Source: Bacteroidota bacterium (GTDB lineage: Bacteria; Bacteroidota; Bacteroidia; AKYH767-A; OLB10). Taken from it: a stretch of 64,000 nucleotides of DNA. The stretch's first letter is position 1. Each line of letters opens with the position of its first letter. The stretch is from contig JADJPB010000016.1 in the NCBI GenBank assembly GCA_016713445.1, positions 1-64,000 on the forward strand, given 5' to 3'. Both the position numbers and the translations under genes were made by a program. Shown piece by piece: positions 1 through 9,803 of this stretch. The notes beneath the pieces are model-generated. The model had not been told where the DNA came from, ran no database searches, and saw only the letters and a list, made by a program, of their open reading frames with translations.

Positions 1-2
1 TT

Positions 3-828
3 GAAACAACAATCTTAGGAGAAGCAACCGATCCTAATAAATTGTTCGACCTACAAAATGCCTTAGACAGTTATCAAGTTTATTCATATGCACAAGTTCA
101 GGCGTTCTCAGATAATATAGTACTAAATGTTCCTGTTGACCAGTTGCATATTATATTAGATGCTTCATCTAATGTTTTCAAAACAACATTAGATGAAAAG
201 TCGTAAGAAGATTTTAGAGGGAAAATGTAAATCTTATGTTCGACTTTATGTATTCCTTGCTCAAATAGTCCCATTTACAAATCCATACCTTGAAAGGCTT
301 TATATGTTTCTGAATCATTTGCAAAATAAAATTCCAAGAGAGCCAGGGGAAGACCTTGCTCAAGGCGTATTAAATTCGATTGACCTTGACAGTTACCGGT
401 TACAAAAGCAAGGTGAAGTAAATATAACGTTACAACAAGGTGACGAGTTGCTACCGTCTTCGGAAATGGGAAGTGGAGTTGCAGAACTGGAAATGGAACA
501 TTTATCTAACATAGTTAAAGCGTTTAACGACCGTTTTGGTACTCAATTCACGAATGAAGATAAAGTAAGAAAAATGACTTCAGATTTAATGCTAGATATT
601 AAATCTGACAATGCAGCTATGAATAACATCAATGCATCTTTGAATAAGAAAGATATACAAAACGCACAAATAACATTTACAGATATTTTGAAAGACAAAA
701 TGATTAACCACATTGATAGTAATTTTGAGGTTTTTAAGGAGTACAATGATAATCCGGAATTTAGAACATACTTAGCAGGTCAGATGTTCAATTTAATGAT
801 AAAAGGACTTTCAAACATTTCTAAATAA
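3..828 (+). pseudogene. hsdR: Type I restriction enzyme R subunit (HsdR), C-terminal end, interrupted
   Basis: This is the C-terminal part of a type I restriction-modification DNA translocase/endonuclease subunit; the helicase and nuclease parts lie off the left edge. The first frame (3-206) carries LGEATDPNKLFDL and ends VFKTTLDEKS, then an in-frame TAA at 204-206. The continuation KCKSYVRLYVFLAQIVPF, DLAQGVLNSIDLDSYR, LSNIVKAFNDRFG and the terminal KEYNDNPEFR is in another frame and ends at 828. Restoring CAA for the TAA and removing one A from the GGGAAAA run near 219-225 rebuilds one continuous protein, with EDFRGK bridging the two parts. Family assignment rests on remembered similarity to HsdR C-termini. 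No hsdS or hsdM is visible in the window. Two lesions of different kinds argue for a dead gene. Confidence 0.8.
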
Positions 829-978
829 ACTCCGAACTAAATTAACTGGTGGTAAGGGAGATTGGATTAACGTTTGTTAATTCGGATTGGGAGTATTAAT
901 TATCCGCAATTCAATTTTCAAGCCTATTTATTCTTGACAATCACAGCAATTAAGTTGTGAGAATGATCCCTTATTCGA

Positions 979-1395
979 ATGAAAATGTCTCGGCTTGCAG
1001 AAAAGAAATTATTAAACATTTCAGGTATAAATCAACAGAGTAAATTTGAAAATGCTGTTCAAAATCTTTTAATTTATCAAGGATTAAATTTAAATGGTGG
1101 TTTTGTGCTCTCTAATTCTGAAGATATATGGAAGATTGCCTATCGCTCTTGGTACTACGGTGCAACAATTATTGGTCTAGAATCGAATATTGATGAGGAT
1201 GTACCTTTCTACGATTTCTGTATTGAGGATTATGTAACGACTGAAGCAAACTTTGAATACGATAATAATACTTTCTGGATTTTAGCACCATTGATGCCTG
1301 TTGTAACAAAATATCCAAACATTCAATTGAAATTCTATTTTGACATTCCTGTAACTCACATTACAGAATCAGAACAAACTTCTGGATCACTTTAG
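979..1395 (+). CDS. Hypothetical protein, 138 aa
   Basis: An intact ATG-started frame that I do not recognise. The product is soluble, with no signal peptide or membrane segment, and is rich in aromatic residues (for example RSWYYG and YDNNTFWILAPLMP). It sits alone between the hsdR remnant and an integrase remnant and is followed at 1422 by a good intrinsic terminator. It therefore looks like a complete single-gene transcription unit that survived inside a decayed island. A small cargo or immunity-type protein is possible, but nothing in the sequence shows a function. Confidence 0.5.
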   Translation: MKMSRLAEKKLLNISGINQQSKFENAVQNLLIYQGLNLNGGFVLSNSEDIWKIAYRSWYYGATIIGLESNIDEDVPFYDFCIEDYVTTEANFEYDNNTFWILAPLMPVVTKYPNIQLKFYFDIPVTHITESEQTSGSL

Positions 1396-1421
1396 TAAAA
1401 GTCCATATTACATTCAAATTA

Positions 1422-1452
1422 GTTTCACTTCTGAAAAGTGAAACCTTTTTTA
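1422..1452 (+). terminator. Intrinsic terminator after the 979-1395 gene
   Basis: A perfect 9-bp stem GTTTCACTT / AAGTGAAAC with loop CTGAA is followed by CC and a T run. It lies 27 bases past the stop codon, in the right place to end that transcript. Confidence 0.75.
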
Positions 1453-1487
1453 TTTAAGATTTGATTATATACAAGTTACGTCATTTT

Positions 1488-1557
1488 TAGTTGAGTTGAA
1501 ATACAAGTTTGTTTCAATTGCAGTAACAAAACCATAGAGTGAAACGTAACTCAACTA
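1488..1557. repeat. 10-bp inverted repeat upstream of integrase remnant
   Basis: TAGTTGAGTT (1488-1497) and AACTCAACTA (1548-1557) form a perfect inverted pair 50 bases apart, ending at the presumed start of the recombinase remnant. It could be an operator or part of an attachment site; this is inference only. Confidence 0.35.
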
Positions 1558-2141
1558 TGGCAATAAAAATTAAAAAAACAGAATGTTCACGATGGAATGG
1601 GAGCAATTCCTCCTTTTGGTTGATCGTATGAAAAAGGCAGACGATTACCACTTTCTCCTATTGATAGCAGTTGGTTGTTATTCGGAATGCGGATAAGTGA
1701 TATGCTTCAGTTAAAGTGGGAAGATATTCTACACAGAGATTACTTTGAAGTTTATAGAACGTAAAACCGGAAAACATAGAAAGATAACTATCAACACAGC
1801 TTTAAGAGAGTTAATCTAATTCTGCTTTCAAAGATTCAGTTAAAAAGCCTGTTGAAACCGCTCATTCTATTTTTTATTAATCGCTCCGGAAATATCCTAT
1901 CAAAGCAATTTATCAACAGACGGTTACATGTTATTTTCTGAAATACAGAGTAAAGGTTCAGAATGGGTCTTCACATACCCTCAGAAAAACATTTGGAAAA
2001 CGAGTTTATCAGATGAATAATTGCAGTGAGTCAGCTTTAGTGCTTCTGAGTTCCATTTTCAACCACAACTCTATAAGTGTAACCCGTAGGTATATCGGAT
2101 TAAGCCAAGAGCAAATTAGCGATGTATATATTAACTTATAA
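1557..2141 (+). pseudogene. Tyrosine recombinase / phage-type integrase, heavily degraded
   Basis: Pieces of one tyrosine recombinase are readable in succession but in different frames: FTMEWEQFLLLVDRMKKADD, then LRISDMLQLKWEDI (first catalytic Arg), then ERKTGKHRKITINTALREL, then SHTLRKTFGKRVYQM (the HxxR box), and FNHNSISVTRRYIGLSQEQI with the terminal His and Tyr, ending at TAA 2139-2141. Catalytic residues remain recognisable, but at least four frameshifts or deletions and an internal loss separate the pieces, so no functional protein can be made. The layout matches compact Bacteroidota integrases, from family knowledge. It probably once mobilised this island; the broken replication-initiator gene at 8154-9371 may belong to the same element (inference). 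Confidence 0.8.
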
Positions 2142-2278
2142 AAGTGGACAATTCTTGAATCATTAAAACATACGTTGGTTGAAAATTGGCTGAATTTTTA
2201 GAGCAAAAAATAGGTGATGTATACAATGGTTGTGAATATTGAATAGAAAACAATAACATCCACTTTTATTCTAAGCAA

Positions 2279-2623
2279 GTGTTAAATGGAGCAAATTACA
2301 ATATGAATGAATGGCTATTAAATTATGTTTTGGCTATGGAAATGAAGCCGTTTTCGTCATTTCAGAATGCCGAAGTCTTCTTTCACATTAGAAAATTAGG
2401 ATTGTTGCATGATACTGAGTTAAACTTTATTTGTGTCGCTAAGAATGAACTTGAGAGTGTAATACATGGTAATCAAGAACTGATAAATGCACATGTGGAA
2501 TTTTACAATATCGAGAATGCTTATTGGCGAGGTAGTGAAACTTTGAACGGAAGTACATTTGAAATCTATGCAATAACCTTTGAGAGGGAATTGCAATGGT
2601 TCTTTTTTATAATGATAAAGTGA
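2279..2623 (+). CDS. Hypothetical protein, probably a truncated remnant
   Basis: A 114-residue frame beginning at GTG, unrecognised, ending in an aromatic stretch (ELQWFFFIMIK). The same frame continues upstream past a TGA at 2240-2242 into LAEFLEQKIGDVYNGCEY, which begins near TTG 2186, so the present start may be only the remainder of a longer gene cut by that stop. It ends four bases before the next gene, so the two probably form a small operon. No signal peptide or known motif is visible. Confidence 0.4.
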   Translation: MLNGANYNMNEWLLNYVLAMEMKPFSSFQNAEVFFHIRKLGLLHDTELNFICVAKNELESVIHGNQELINAHVEFYNIENAYWRGSETLNGSTFEIYAITFERELQWFFFIMIK

Positions 2624-2626
2624 TAA

Positions 2627-2968
2627 ATGAAAAGCAATGCATCAAATTCAACAAAACGCACTAAATTATTAAAATGCTTGGATGCACTTAAAATTCAGGG
2701 TAGAAAACCAGTTTACGTCTTCTATAAATTTAAAATTTATAAACTGAAAACGGAAGACGATACAAGTGATGATATATTTAGTGAACTTGCCTATGTAGCA
2801 ATCAGTGAAAATCAAAAAGAGAAATGCCTTATTCGATGTATGGTTTTCGATCTAGACACTATACTTGAAATTAAGGTGTTTCGATCTGTTTATATTGATA
2901 GGCAAATTTGTTGTTTTCTCATTCAGGATTTTGTTGAGAATTTCCTTAGAAAAAAATACACGATATAA
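2627..2968 (+). CDS. Hypothetical protein, 113 aa
   Basis: An intact ATG-started frame placed four bases after the preceding one. The product is basic at the N-terminus (KSNASNSTKRTKLLK) and has alternating beta-type segments; no family is recognised. The DNA for residues about 82-105 (2872-2942) has a diverged copy at 6446-6515, where the frame reads KVFRSV, stop, SDKQICYFLV. The gene therefore belongs to a small local family with one dead member. An immunity- or antitoxin-like role would fit a duplicated small gene on an island, but nothing proves it. Confidence 0.45.
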   Translation: MKSNASNSTKRTKLLKCLDALKIQGRKPVYVFYKFKIYKLKTEDDTSDDIFSELAYVAISENQKEKCLIRCMVFDLDTILEIKVFRSVYIDRQICCFLIQDFVENFLRKKYTI

Positions 2969-3095
2969 TAATACCACCCCAAGTAGCTACATTAAAAAAA
3001 TACTACTACTCGTTTATAAGATCAAATTTTATTTAAATCAGTCACATTCCCATCTATACTGAATACTATAAAGGCTTCCTTCTTGACTAACTTTA

Positions 3096-3775
3096 CTAAC
3101 TACTATCGAAAGCACAATTATCATTTTCTCCACCATAGCAGTTAAATGATCGACCATCGTCAAGTATATTTTCATTACAATAGTTTCTCTTAAAAAAATC
3201 TTTTATTTCATCTATCGAAATAGAAGCATATTGAAAGTAGCTGCGATTTCTTTGTACTATAGAAGAAACCTCCTTAGGTGTTAATAAATAAATTGTGCTA
3301 TTGATAATTTTGTCATTTGAAGAACGTACTGTTTTAGTTTGTGCGGGAATCACGCATTCTGTATATGAATTGTAACCGTTTTCAACATTAACTTCACTTA
3401 ACATTCCATTTTCATACTTAAAGCGATTTGTTCCATATTCGGGTGAGTCTTTGGTCACAATTTTTCCTCCTTCAATTATACCTTTTGTTATTTCTTTGGG
3501 GTCGTTTTATCACTATGATATGTGTTATTTTCACCAGGAAACGATTTTAAAACTATATTATTTCCATCTATTGTTACTAAAAAATACCAATAACCCTCTT
3601 CGTCACAAAATTTCTTTGTTCCTGTAAAGAAACCACTTATTGATTGTTTCGAATCTAATGAATCTTTATCAGCGGAGACACTTTCAACTTTATTTAAAAC
3701 ATCTTTTTTTTCTGAGGTACATGCAATAACCAATGCAATGGTTACAATGATTAGTATTGAGAATTTTGAATACAT
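3096..3775 (-). pseudogene. Putative lipoprotein of unknown function, frameshifted
   Basis: The first part starts at ATG 3775 with MYSKFSILIIVTIALVIAC, a lipoprotein signal with the lipobox Cys at residue 19, so the protein would be anchored in the envelope. It stops at 3488 after KTTPKK. The downstream part in another frame reads KEITKGIIEGGKIVTKDSPE before the only available start and continues to 3096. A one-base change in the CCCC run near 3496 joins the two as DKTDPKEITKG. The corrected protein would be about 226 residues. No domain is recognised. A single homopolymer lesion could be a sequencing error. Confidence 0.55.
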
Positions 3776-4203
3776 GGTTTTGTTTATTATAGATTAATGC
3801 TAATATTTAAATTTGATAAAGGAAGAAGTCCATATTACTTTGAAGTTATGTAGTTTCGCAAACGATTGGGTAATTTATATATAGTATTATAAAATATTTT
3901 CAAGTCAAAGTTTTCATTTGAGCACATGCAGTGGACAGACATCAAACAATTAAAGTAATCAATTAGGTTGCGTTAATAACATTAATTTAAATTGGTTTAA
4001 TAGACTATGAACTTTGTACTTGTTGTAAGATATCACTTCTTTGAATTCCTTTCAAATCAATAAATCACTCTTATTTGTAAGTTTATTAAAATAATAATTC
4101 AATCACACTCATTCATCTTCATTCAATATCAAATTTAAGTCAAAAACAAGTTGTATAATAAATATGACTCAAGTATAACCTAATCAATCACTCCCATTGC
4201 TGC
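3776..4203. other. AT-rich intergenic region, no gene seen
   Basis: No convincing reading frame, RNA or strong hairpin is visible. The right-hand side presumably held the 3' end of the fragmented gene that follows on the minus strand, and the left-hand side the promoter of the lipoprotein gene. Confidence 0.4.
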
Positions 4204-6340
4204 TCAGTACATTTCCCTTGTTATCAAATTCAATAAAAAACTTAAATTATATTTACCTCCGTTTTGCTCAAAAGAAACATCTTTATACTCAAATTGCTTT
4301 CGAAATGCTTCTTCAGCATAAAATTCTAATTGCCCTCTTCGCCCATAGCATACAATTGAATTTTTATCTGTAAGGATGCTCTTGTTGATATACCTGGGCT
4401 CATCCGATAGTATGGTCTTGAATGTTGATAAATTCCCGTTGTAGTCTATATTTAAAAATGCTAAATTAAACAATTCAAATTTTGACATAGCCTTACTCTT
4501 AATATAATAAGGTAAGTTTTTTGATCGGTCAATTGCGCTGAAATTGATAATTAAATTGTATCCATCTAGTTCCTGAATTGAACCAAGATTTCCATGAGTA
4601 AAGAGCAAATCATAATCTTTATTGGAGTCCTTTCTCCAATTTACAGTTCCATTTGATTTGCTTAATTGAAATATGCTAAAATTTCTAAAGTAGCCTCATT
4701 AACATTTGTTATGTTACCATCGCCAGCAATAACTACTATGTTTTCAAATTTGTCTTCTATTATTTTTAATGGGGAATATGAGATTTTTAAATTTGTTGTA
4801 GAAAAATACGTTATTTTTTGCGCCATTTTTCACTTCCGTCTTTGTTTATATTCATAACCAAATTGCTGATTCACTAATGATGAGACAAGCCAAAAGGATA
4901 TTGCCGTCTTTTGCAATAAAATGGAGGTTGGATATTCATACGTGTTATTTCCTTCTAGTATATTGTCAAATGTTTTAAGCCAGATTACTTTATCATTAAT
5001 TTTTTTATTTTCATTATCAATTTTCGCCAAAAAAATATCATAATCCTTTTTGTATCGTGAATGATTAATTGTAGAACCGGCAATGTAAAATGCGCTGTCT
5101 TTATTTTTATTTGAAATAGCATTTGTGCAATAGTTGAACTTTAGAAAATCAGAATATGAAAGCATAACCCCTTGAATATTCTGTTTAGTGTAAGTATTAT
5201 AATTTTTTCTATCTAATGGAATAAATGAGGAGCCCTCTCGCAAAGCAAAGTCATTAGATGAATTTACATATAATGGGATTAAATTCTCGTTGTAAAATGC
5301 CCAATTATCAAATTTCTTTAATTGAAATTCTTCTTCTTTTTTTTGCTTTAAATCAAAGTGTGCAGTCAATTGCTCATCAGCTTCATTCATTTCTAGTTCC
5401 AAAAATTTCTTTTGATTCATAAGCCAAAGTTGTAAACTATCTTTGCTTGAATAATTTTCCATTATAAATTCAAAATACCTTAACGATTCTTCTTCTTTGT
5501 TGCAAAGGTTAATGCATTCTTTTAATATTTCACTTGCTTTTTGAAGGTAAGCAAGTCTGTTTCCAGGTATATTATCATAAGAAATTTTATATTTAGTTGT
5601 ATATGTTCGATGATAACATTCATACCACAATAAATATGCTGGTAAAGCCTGTTTGTCAAGAAGAAAAAACAAAAAATTGTTTTTCTTAAAGTCATCAGAA
5701 TCATAATTGCAATCCGTACATTGTTGTTTTTTATCCTTTAATTTAGTATAATAGAGAGTAGTTTTTTCTAATAAAGGGACGCCAATAATTTATGGCTTCT
5801 TTCCAACCAAGGTACCATTTATTATAGTTCCATATTATATCATCGTTCATTCTGTCAAACTTACTTAGTTTGAAGCCGAATTCCCTATTTGCTTTGCTGG
5901 TTTGTAATGCATCCCCAAAGAAATATTCAAAATTGAAATATTCAAATGAGCAACTGTCCAAATAGAATTCAACTTTGTATTCGCCCCTTTTCAAATTAGC
6001 AATGGCATCAGTATAGTTATTGTTAATTTGGCTTAATATAATTTGTACTTGCTTCAAATCTGCTTCTTTAAATAAGCAGTAGTTAAATTTGTTTTTTTGA
6101 AAAAAAAGAAAGTCTTCTTGTGCTTTCTTGTAGTATATTATTCGAGGTAAATTGCTGCGTTTTTTCTTCTGGAAATTTTAAACAATAAGGTTTCAAAACT
6201 GTGAATGCAGAGTCAACTAAGCCAGCCTTAATTAGATCTTCAATAGTAGTAATATCTCTTTTTTTTTGAGAAAAAGATTTTGTTATAAGAAACAAACTGG
6301 CAAGCATAAGCCAAAAGAATTTACGAGTAGTTTTAATCAT
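4204..6340 (-). pseudogene. Secreted protein, shattered by at least five frameshifts
   Basis: A single gene of roughly 710 codons can be followed from ATG 6340 to 4204 through five frames. It starts with a signal peptide (MIKTTRKFFWLMLASLFL, ending near SFSQ). It continues through RSNLPRIIYYKKAQEDFL, QVQIILSQINNNYTDAIANL, WKEAINYWRPFIRKTT, YTKLKDKKQQCTDCNYDSDD and then a long central frame (from 5672). The end is NKDGSEKWRKKITYFSTT, ENIVVIAGDGNITNVN and SKSNGTVNWRKDSNKDYD. The C-terminal pattern of strand plus G-D/N-G and W resembles a PQQ-like or delta-60-type propeller (inference). Most breaks fall in A runs, near 6163, 5766, 4840, 4815 and 4680. The function of the N-terminal half is unknown. 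Confidence 0.6.
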
Positions 6341-6445
6341 ATTAATGAGATGCTAAGGATACATGATACTATTTAAATAATGAATTAATGAGCATGAAAT
6401 GATTAATCCGAATTCTTGCTGTCTATTTGAAATACTAAGTTTGGT

Positions 6446-6515
6446 ATAAGGTGTTTCGATCAGTTTAAAGTGATAAGCAAATTTGTTATTTTTTAGTTCG
6501 GATTTTGTTGAGAAT
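6446..6515 (+). repeat. Diverged copy of part of the 2627-2968 gene
   Basis: About 70 bases match 2872-2942, including identical blocks TAAGGTGTTTCGATC, CAAATTTGTT and GATTTTGTTGAGAAT. The corresponding frame contains a stop, so this is a dead fragment. The rest of 6341-6613 holds nothing recognisable. Confidence 0.6.
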
Positions 6516-6613
6516 GTGCTGTCGAAGTAACTACACTTTAAATTGTTTTCTAATCATATAAAAAATACTTTTGTCAACTAATTTCAATTAAAGAGTAAAG
6601 AAGGTATGCTCCA

Positions 6614-7827
6614 TTATTCGATGATAGTAATAAATCCTTCCTTAATCAATTTCTTTATCATTGTGATTTTACCTATTTCATCCAAATTATTTTGAATATC
6701 ATTTACTATGAATTCTTCATTTTCAATAATAAAATTTAATGCAGGTAAAACTCCAATTGGAAAAATCAATTTCTTATCAAAAAAGTCAGGTGATAATTCG
6801 TTGCATTATGTTCAATATTAAATAGAACATTATCCCTTTTTTTCAACTTTGAGTTTAAACTTATTCTATCAATGTTGTAAAAGTCTTGTAAACGATCAAC
6901 ATTATTTACGATTTGTTTTGCTTTAACTTTTTCAAATAATGAATCTAATAACTCTCGAAAATCGGTTTTAACAAGCAATTTTTTCAAATGAATTTTCAAA
7001 TACATCTTTTAATATTACATGCGACTCAGATTCTAAAAACAAATGATTCATTGGTGATTTCCTAAATTCCACATCATTTTTCATTTTGCTAATAAGTTCT
7101 TTGTAAATATCTATCCAAGTATGTGGAAATACTCCTAAAGTAATATGAGTAGAAATACAATCACTTGTTACTGCATCGTGAATTATTCCCCTTGGGATGT
7201 ATAGTAAATCACCAGCCTCTAGTAAATGTTCCTCAATTGGTTCTGTTCTTTCCCATGTGCGCCTATCAAACATTTGATCTGACATGGGTAATTTAAATTT
7301 AGAGTCGTACAGTCGCCATTTTTTTAGAACCTGCAATTTGCAAAATAAAGACACTGTGAGGATCATAATGTGGTGTAAATCCCCTGAGAATTCTGAGGAG
7401 TTATATAAACGTTTGTATATACTCTAAAGTTGAAATACTTCTCTAAGGAATTGGCAAATTTACTTAATGAAGGAACACTATTGTGGACAAGTTGAAATAA
7501 AACGGTAGCACGTTCATTTAGAAAATGAAATAATTTGTCATTATTAATTAAACCTTCAGATATGTACCTGCCTAAAGTAATGTTTTTAGAGTAATCTTCA
7601 AGAGGTAATTCTGATCCATCTTTAACTAAACGTATAGTAGGGTAACGAATATCATTCCTTTTAAGGAAATAATTCATATCCTGAACAGTTAAAATATTTT
7701 GATAGTAGTAACTATCTTTTCTTTTTATGAATAAAGGATTTTTTTCCCAATAATTTTCATAAAATATCTTATCAGAAATAGGACTAATTAAGTTTAGAAA
7801 GGTTTTTGATGAAGAGTCTAAATCCAT
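6614..7827 (-). pseudogene. JmjC/cupin-type iron-2-oxoglutarate hydroxylase, frameshifted
   Basis: The frame runs from ATG 7827 (MDLDSSSKTFLNLISP) to TAA 6614-6616 through four frame changes, giving a corrected product of about 400 residues. It resembles the cupin_4/JmjC family that includes the ribosomal-protein arginine hydroxylase RoxA. The N-terminal part has FYENYWEKNPLFIKR. The iron site reads GFTPHYDPHSVFILQIAG, with the HxD triad pair, followed by KKWRLYD and GDLLYIPRGIIHDAVTSD with the distal His. The C-terminal 140 residues look like the helical/winged-helix extension of the family. Lesions: one extra G in GGGG near 7380, one extra A in a run of seven near 7320, one near 6990 and one near 6790. 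The short acidic peptide gene at 7870-8043 lies 42 bases upstream on the same strand. Confidence 0.65.
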
Positions 7828-7869
7828 AAAAACAAATTAAATAAAATTATTAATTATCTTAATAACATA

Positions 7870-8043
7870 TTACTCTTCACTTTCGCTTTCAGAAGTTTCT
7901 TGACTATTTTCTGATTCCCCTTTACCTTCATTTTTTACTCTGTTAATTGATTGACTGTTGAGGATAGGTTGGGCTTTCGCAACAATATCTCTTTCGATTT
8001 CAATTTCATTGTCAGAAAGAGTCAATAAAGCATGATTTTCCAT
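7870..8043 (-). CDS. Short acidic peptide, 57 aa, upstream of hydroxylase gene
   Basis: An intact ATG-to-TAA frame just upstream of the hydroxylase gene on the same strand (42-base gap). The product begins MENHALLTLSDNEIEIERD, has a middle KAQPILNSQSINRVKNEGKG, and ends in a strongly acidic, Ser/Glu-rich tail SESESEE. There is no Cys, signal peptide or membrane segment. The size, the separable N- and C-terminal halves and the neighbouring iron-dependent hydroxylase are compatible with a substrate or precursor peptide, but this is inference. A chance frame cannot be excluded, although it is the only intact frame in the 6.6-9.4 kb stretch. Confidence 0.45.
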   Translation of the reverse strand: MENHALLTLSDNEIEIERDIVAKAQPILNSQSINRVKNEGKGESENSQETSESESEE

Positions 8044-8153
8044 TTGTCAGATATTTATTAATCAAATTTAAAGGAATTATCTAATATAATGCAATAGTAT
8101 CAGGATATTATTTAGTTAATGGGGCTTTTGAATATTAGATGAATGTAAAATAT

Positions 8154-9371
8154 TTATAATTGATTGATATTTAGTGTTTTAATATGAGTTGTTGCCTCAT
8201 TTCCATTCAACTTTTCATTTACATGCGTATTAAATATTTGATTATTAGTCATATAAGCAAACAATTTATTTTTAAATGTGGTTGGAAAGGGAACTTCTTG
8301 TAGTTAATTCCAATTCCAACCTCCATTCTCCCAATATTTTACCTTCTAACCATTTTTCTAGCCCAAAATGCTTAGCCAATTCTAATGTAGGGTCAATAAT
8401 TCCCTCACCTCCAATTGTTATGTCCAGATAATATTCTTTCACCATTATTTTTAGACTTTTTTTACTTTGCAACATTGATCTTGCTGACTCTATTCTTTTT
8501 TTTTTTGAATTTCGATTTCATTAAAACTATTCCATTCAATCAAATTTTCTTCTCTTTTAGCATTAGTCGAATTCTTGAATTTCAACCAAGTGCCGACTTT
8601 TGATCTCACTATGCTTGTAAGATAATCCGGATTCTCAAATTTACTAATAAGTATTTCTGTTTGTTTAGTGGATTTGGTTCTCATCCTTAATTCTAATCGT
8701 GATACCTCATTATCTTTGACATCGAGATTATTTATTTGCCAAAAAGTATTGATGTAAGGCTTGTCAGCGTAATGTGATTTTGGATAGATTGAAATTTGGT
8801 TTTCACTAGATCCACTTCCGAATTTGATATAATTAAAATTTTTATTTGAAGTATCATAACCAACGTTTGTCTTAACTTTTCTAACTGGAAAATATACATT
8901 CGAGGTCAACAAACGATTTGCTCGCTGTAAAATTCCACTAGAATCAATGGCGATATCTATCCGATAAAAATTATAGATACAAATTTTTAAACTTTTGATT
9001 ATTTCATTCAATGCAACAGTGTAATTTTGCTCGTAAAACCTTTGGTTGTTTATTCTTAACTGGCAGGTTACTTCACTTCCGAATCTATATTTTTCCTTAT
9101 TTCTATAGAACAAGTACCCATATTCAACATTTTTATAGAGTACAATGTAGCTATAAATAAATGATGGATGCTCCTGCCTTCTATCAAGAATAAGGGTTAA
9201 ATCTTCTGAGATTTTAACCTTGTTTTCTCCATTATGCAATTGTGGAATTGTACCTGTAAATACAATTTCTAACCAATCAATTGAAATCGCATACTTCTGT
9301 TTTTTTGTTGGCGACATCGTTTTCCGACCCTTGTTAGACTTAGGGGTTGCCGTAGCATCTTTTTTCTTCAT
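8154..9371 (-). pseudogene. Replication initiation factor-like protein (Rep_trans type), frameshifted
   Basis: The main frame starts at ATG 9371 with a basic tail (MKKKDATATPKSNKGRKTM). It contains KYAISIDWLEIVFTG, FYRIDIAIDSSG and VSRLELRMRTKSTKQ, the pattern of replication initiation factors of rolling-circle plasmids and filamentous phages (Rep_trans, Pfam PF02486), as I recall it. It breaks in a ten-base T run at about 8500-8510. The next part reads ESARSMLQSKKSLKIMVKEY and LAKHFGLEKWLEGKILGEW. A second shift near 8295 leads to QEVPFPTTFKNKLFAYMTNN and ends at TAA 8154-8156, about 405 corrected residues. It would nick and initiate replication of a mobile element. Family assignment is tentative. 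Confidence 0.55.
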
Positions 9372-9606
9372 ACTTTCAAATTTTGTTGGTTTTTTAATTG
9401 AGATTATTTTTAATTCATTGTATGAGCCTTTTTCTTTTATGGAACAAAAGCATAGCTCTTTTTATGTTTGTATTGAATAGTAAAATTTGGATTGCTATAA
9501 ATACTGGGATTTCGAATTCAACTTTTGAAACTCCCATAAGCGAATTAACTCATTGAATATCAAAAGATCATCCCTAAACTGGTTTGATATTTCTTCAAAT
9601 TCGGGA

Positions 9607-9708
9607 GCGGAGAAGCAGAGAGGAAAGTGTGCTTTGCACAACTTTCCTCACGCTTCTCCGCCAAGCAGTGTGAAATGAGCTTTTGCGAGTTTCTCTACTG
9701 CTTGGCGG
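9607..9708. repeat. Two overlapping long hairpins, possible structured RNA or element end
   Basis: The first hairpin pairs GCGGAGAAGC (9607-9616) with GCTTCTCCGC (9652-9661), with inner stems GAGGAAAGT/ACTTTCCTC and GTGC/GCAC round a TTT loop. The second pairs CCGCCAAGCAGT (9658-9669) with ACTGCTTGGCGG (9697-9708). The two stems share bases 9658-9661, so they compete. A terminator follows at 9720. This could be a noncoding RNA, an attenuator for the GIY-YIG gene, or the end of a mobile element. Confidence 0.5.
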
Positions 9709-9719
9709 AATATAAATAC

Positions 9720-9749
9720 AAAAAGGTCAGCAAATTGCTGGCCTTTTTT
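9720..9749 (+). terminator. Intrinsic terminator before the GIY-YIG gene
   Basis: An A run leads into GGTCAGC-AAATT-GCTGGCC (one G-T pair) and then TTTTTT. It ends any transcript that covers the hairpins at 9607-9708. Confidence 0.75.
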
Positions 9750-9803
9750 AATTAAATGATTTGAATCTTTTCTTTTTCAATTGAAGACAAATAAATTTTA
9801 TCA

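Noticed and set aside
1488..1560. Integrase attachment site
   Set aside because: A 10-bp inverted repeat is visible, but no matching direct repeat was found near 9.4-9.6 kb, so an att site cannot be claimed.
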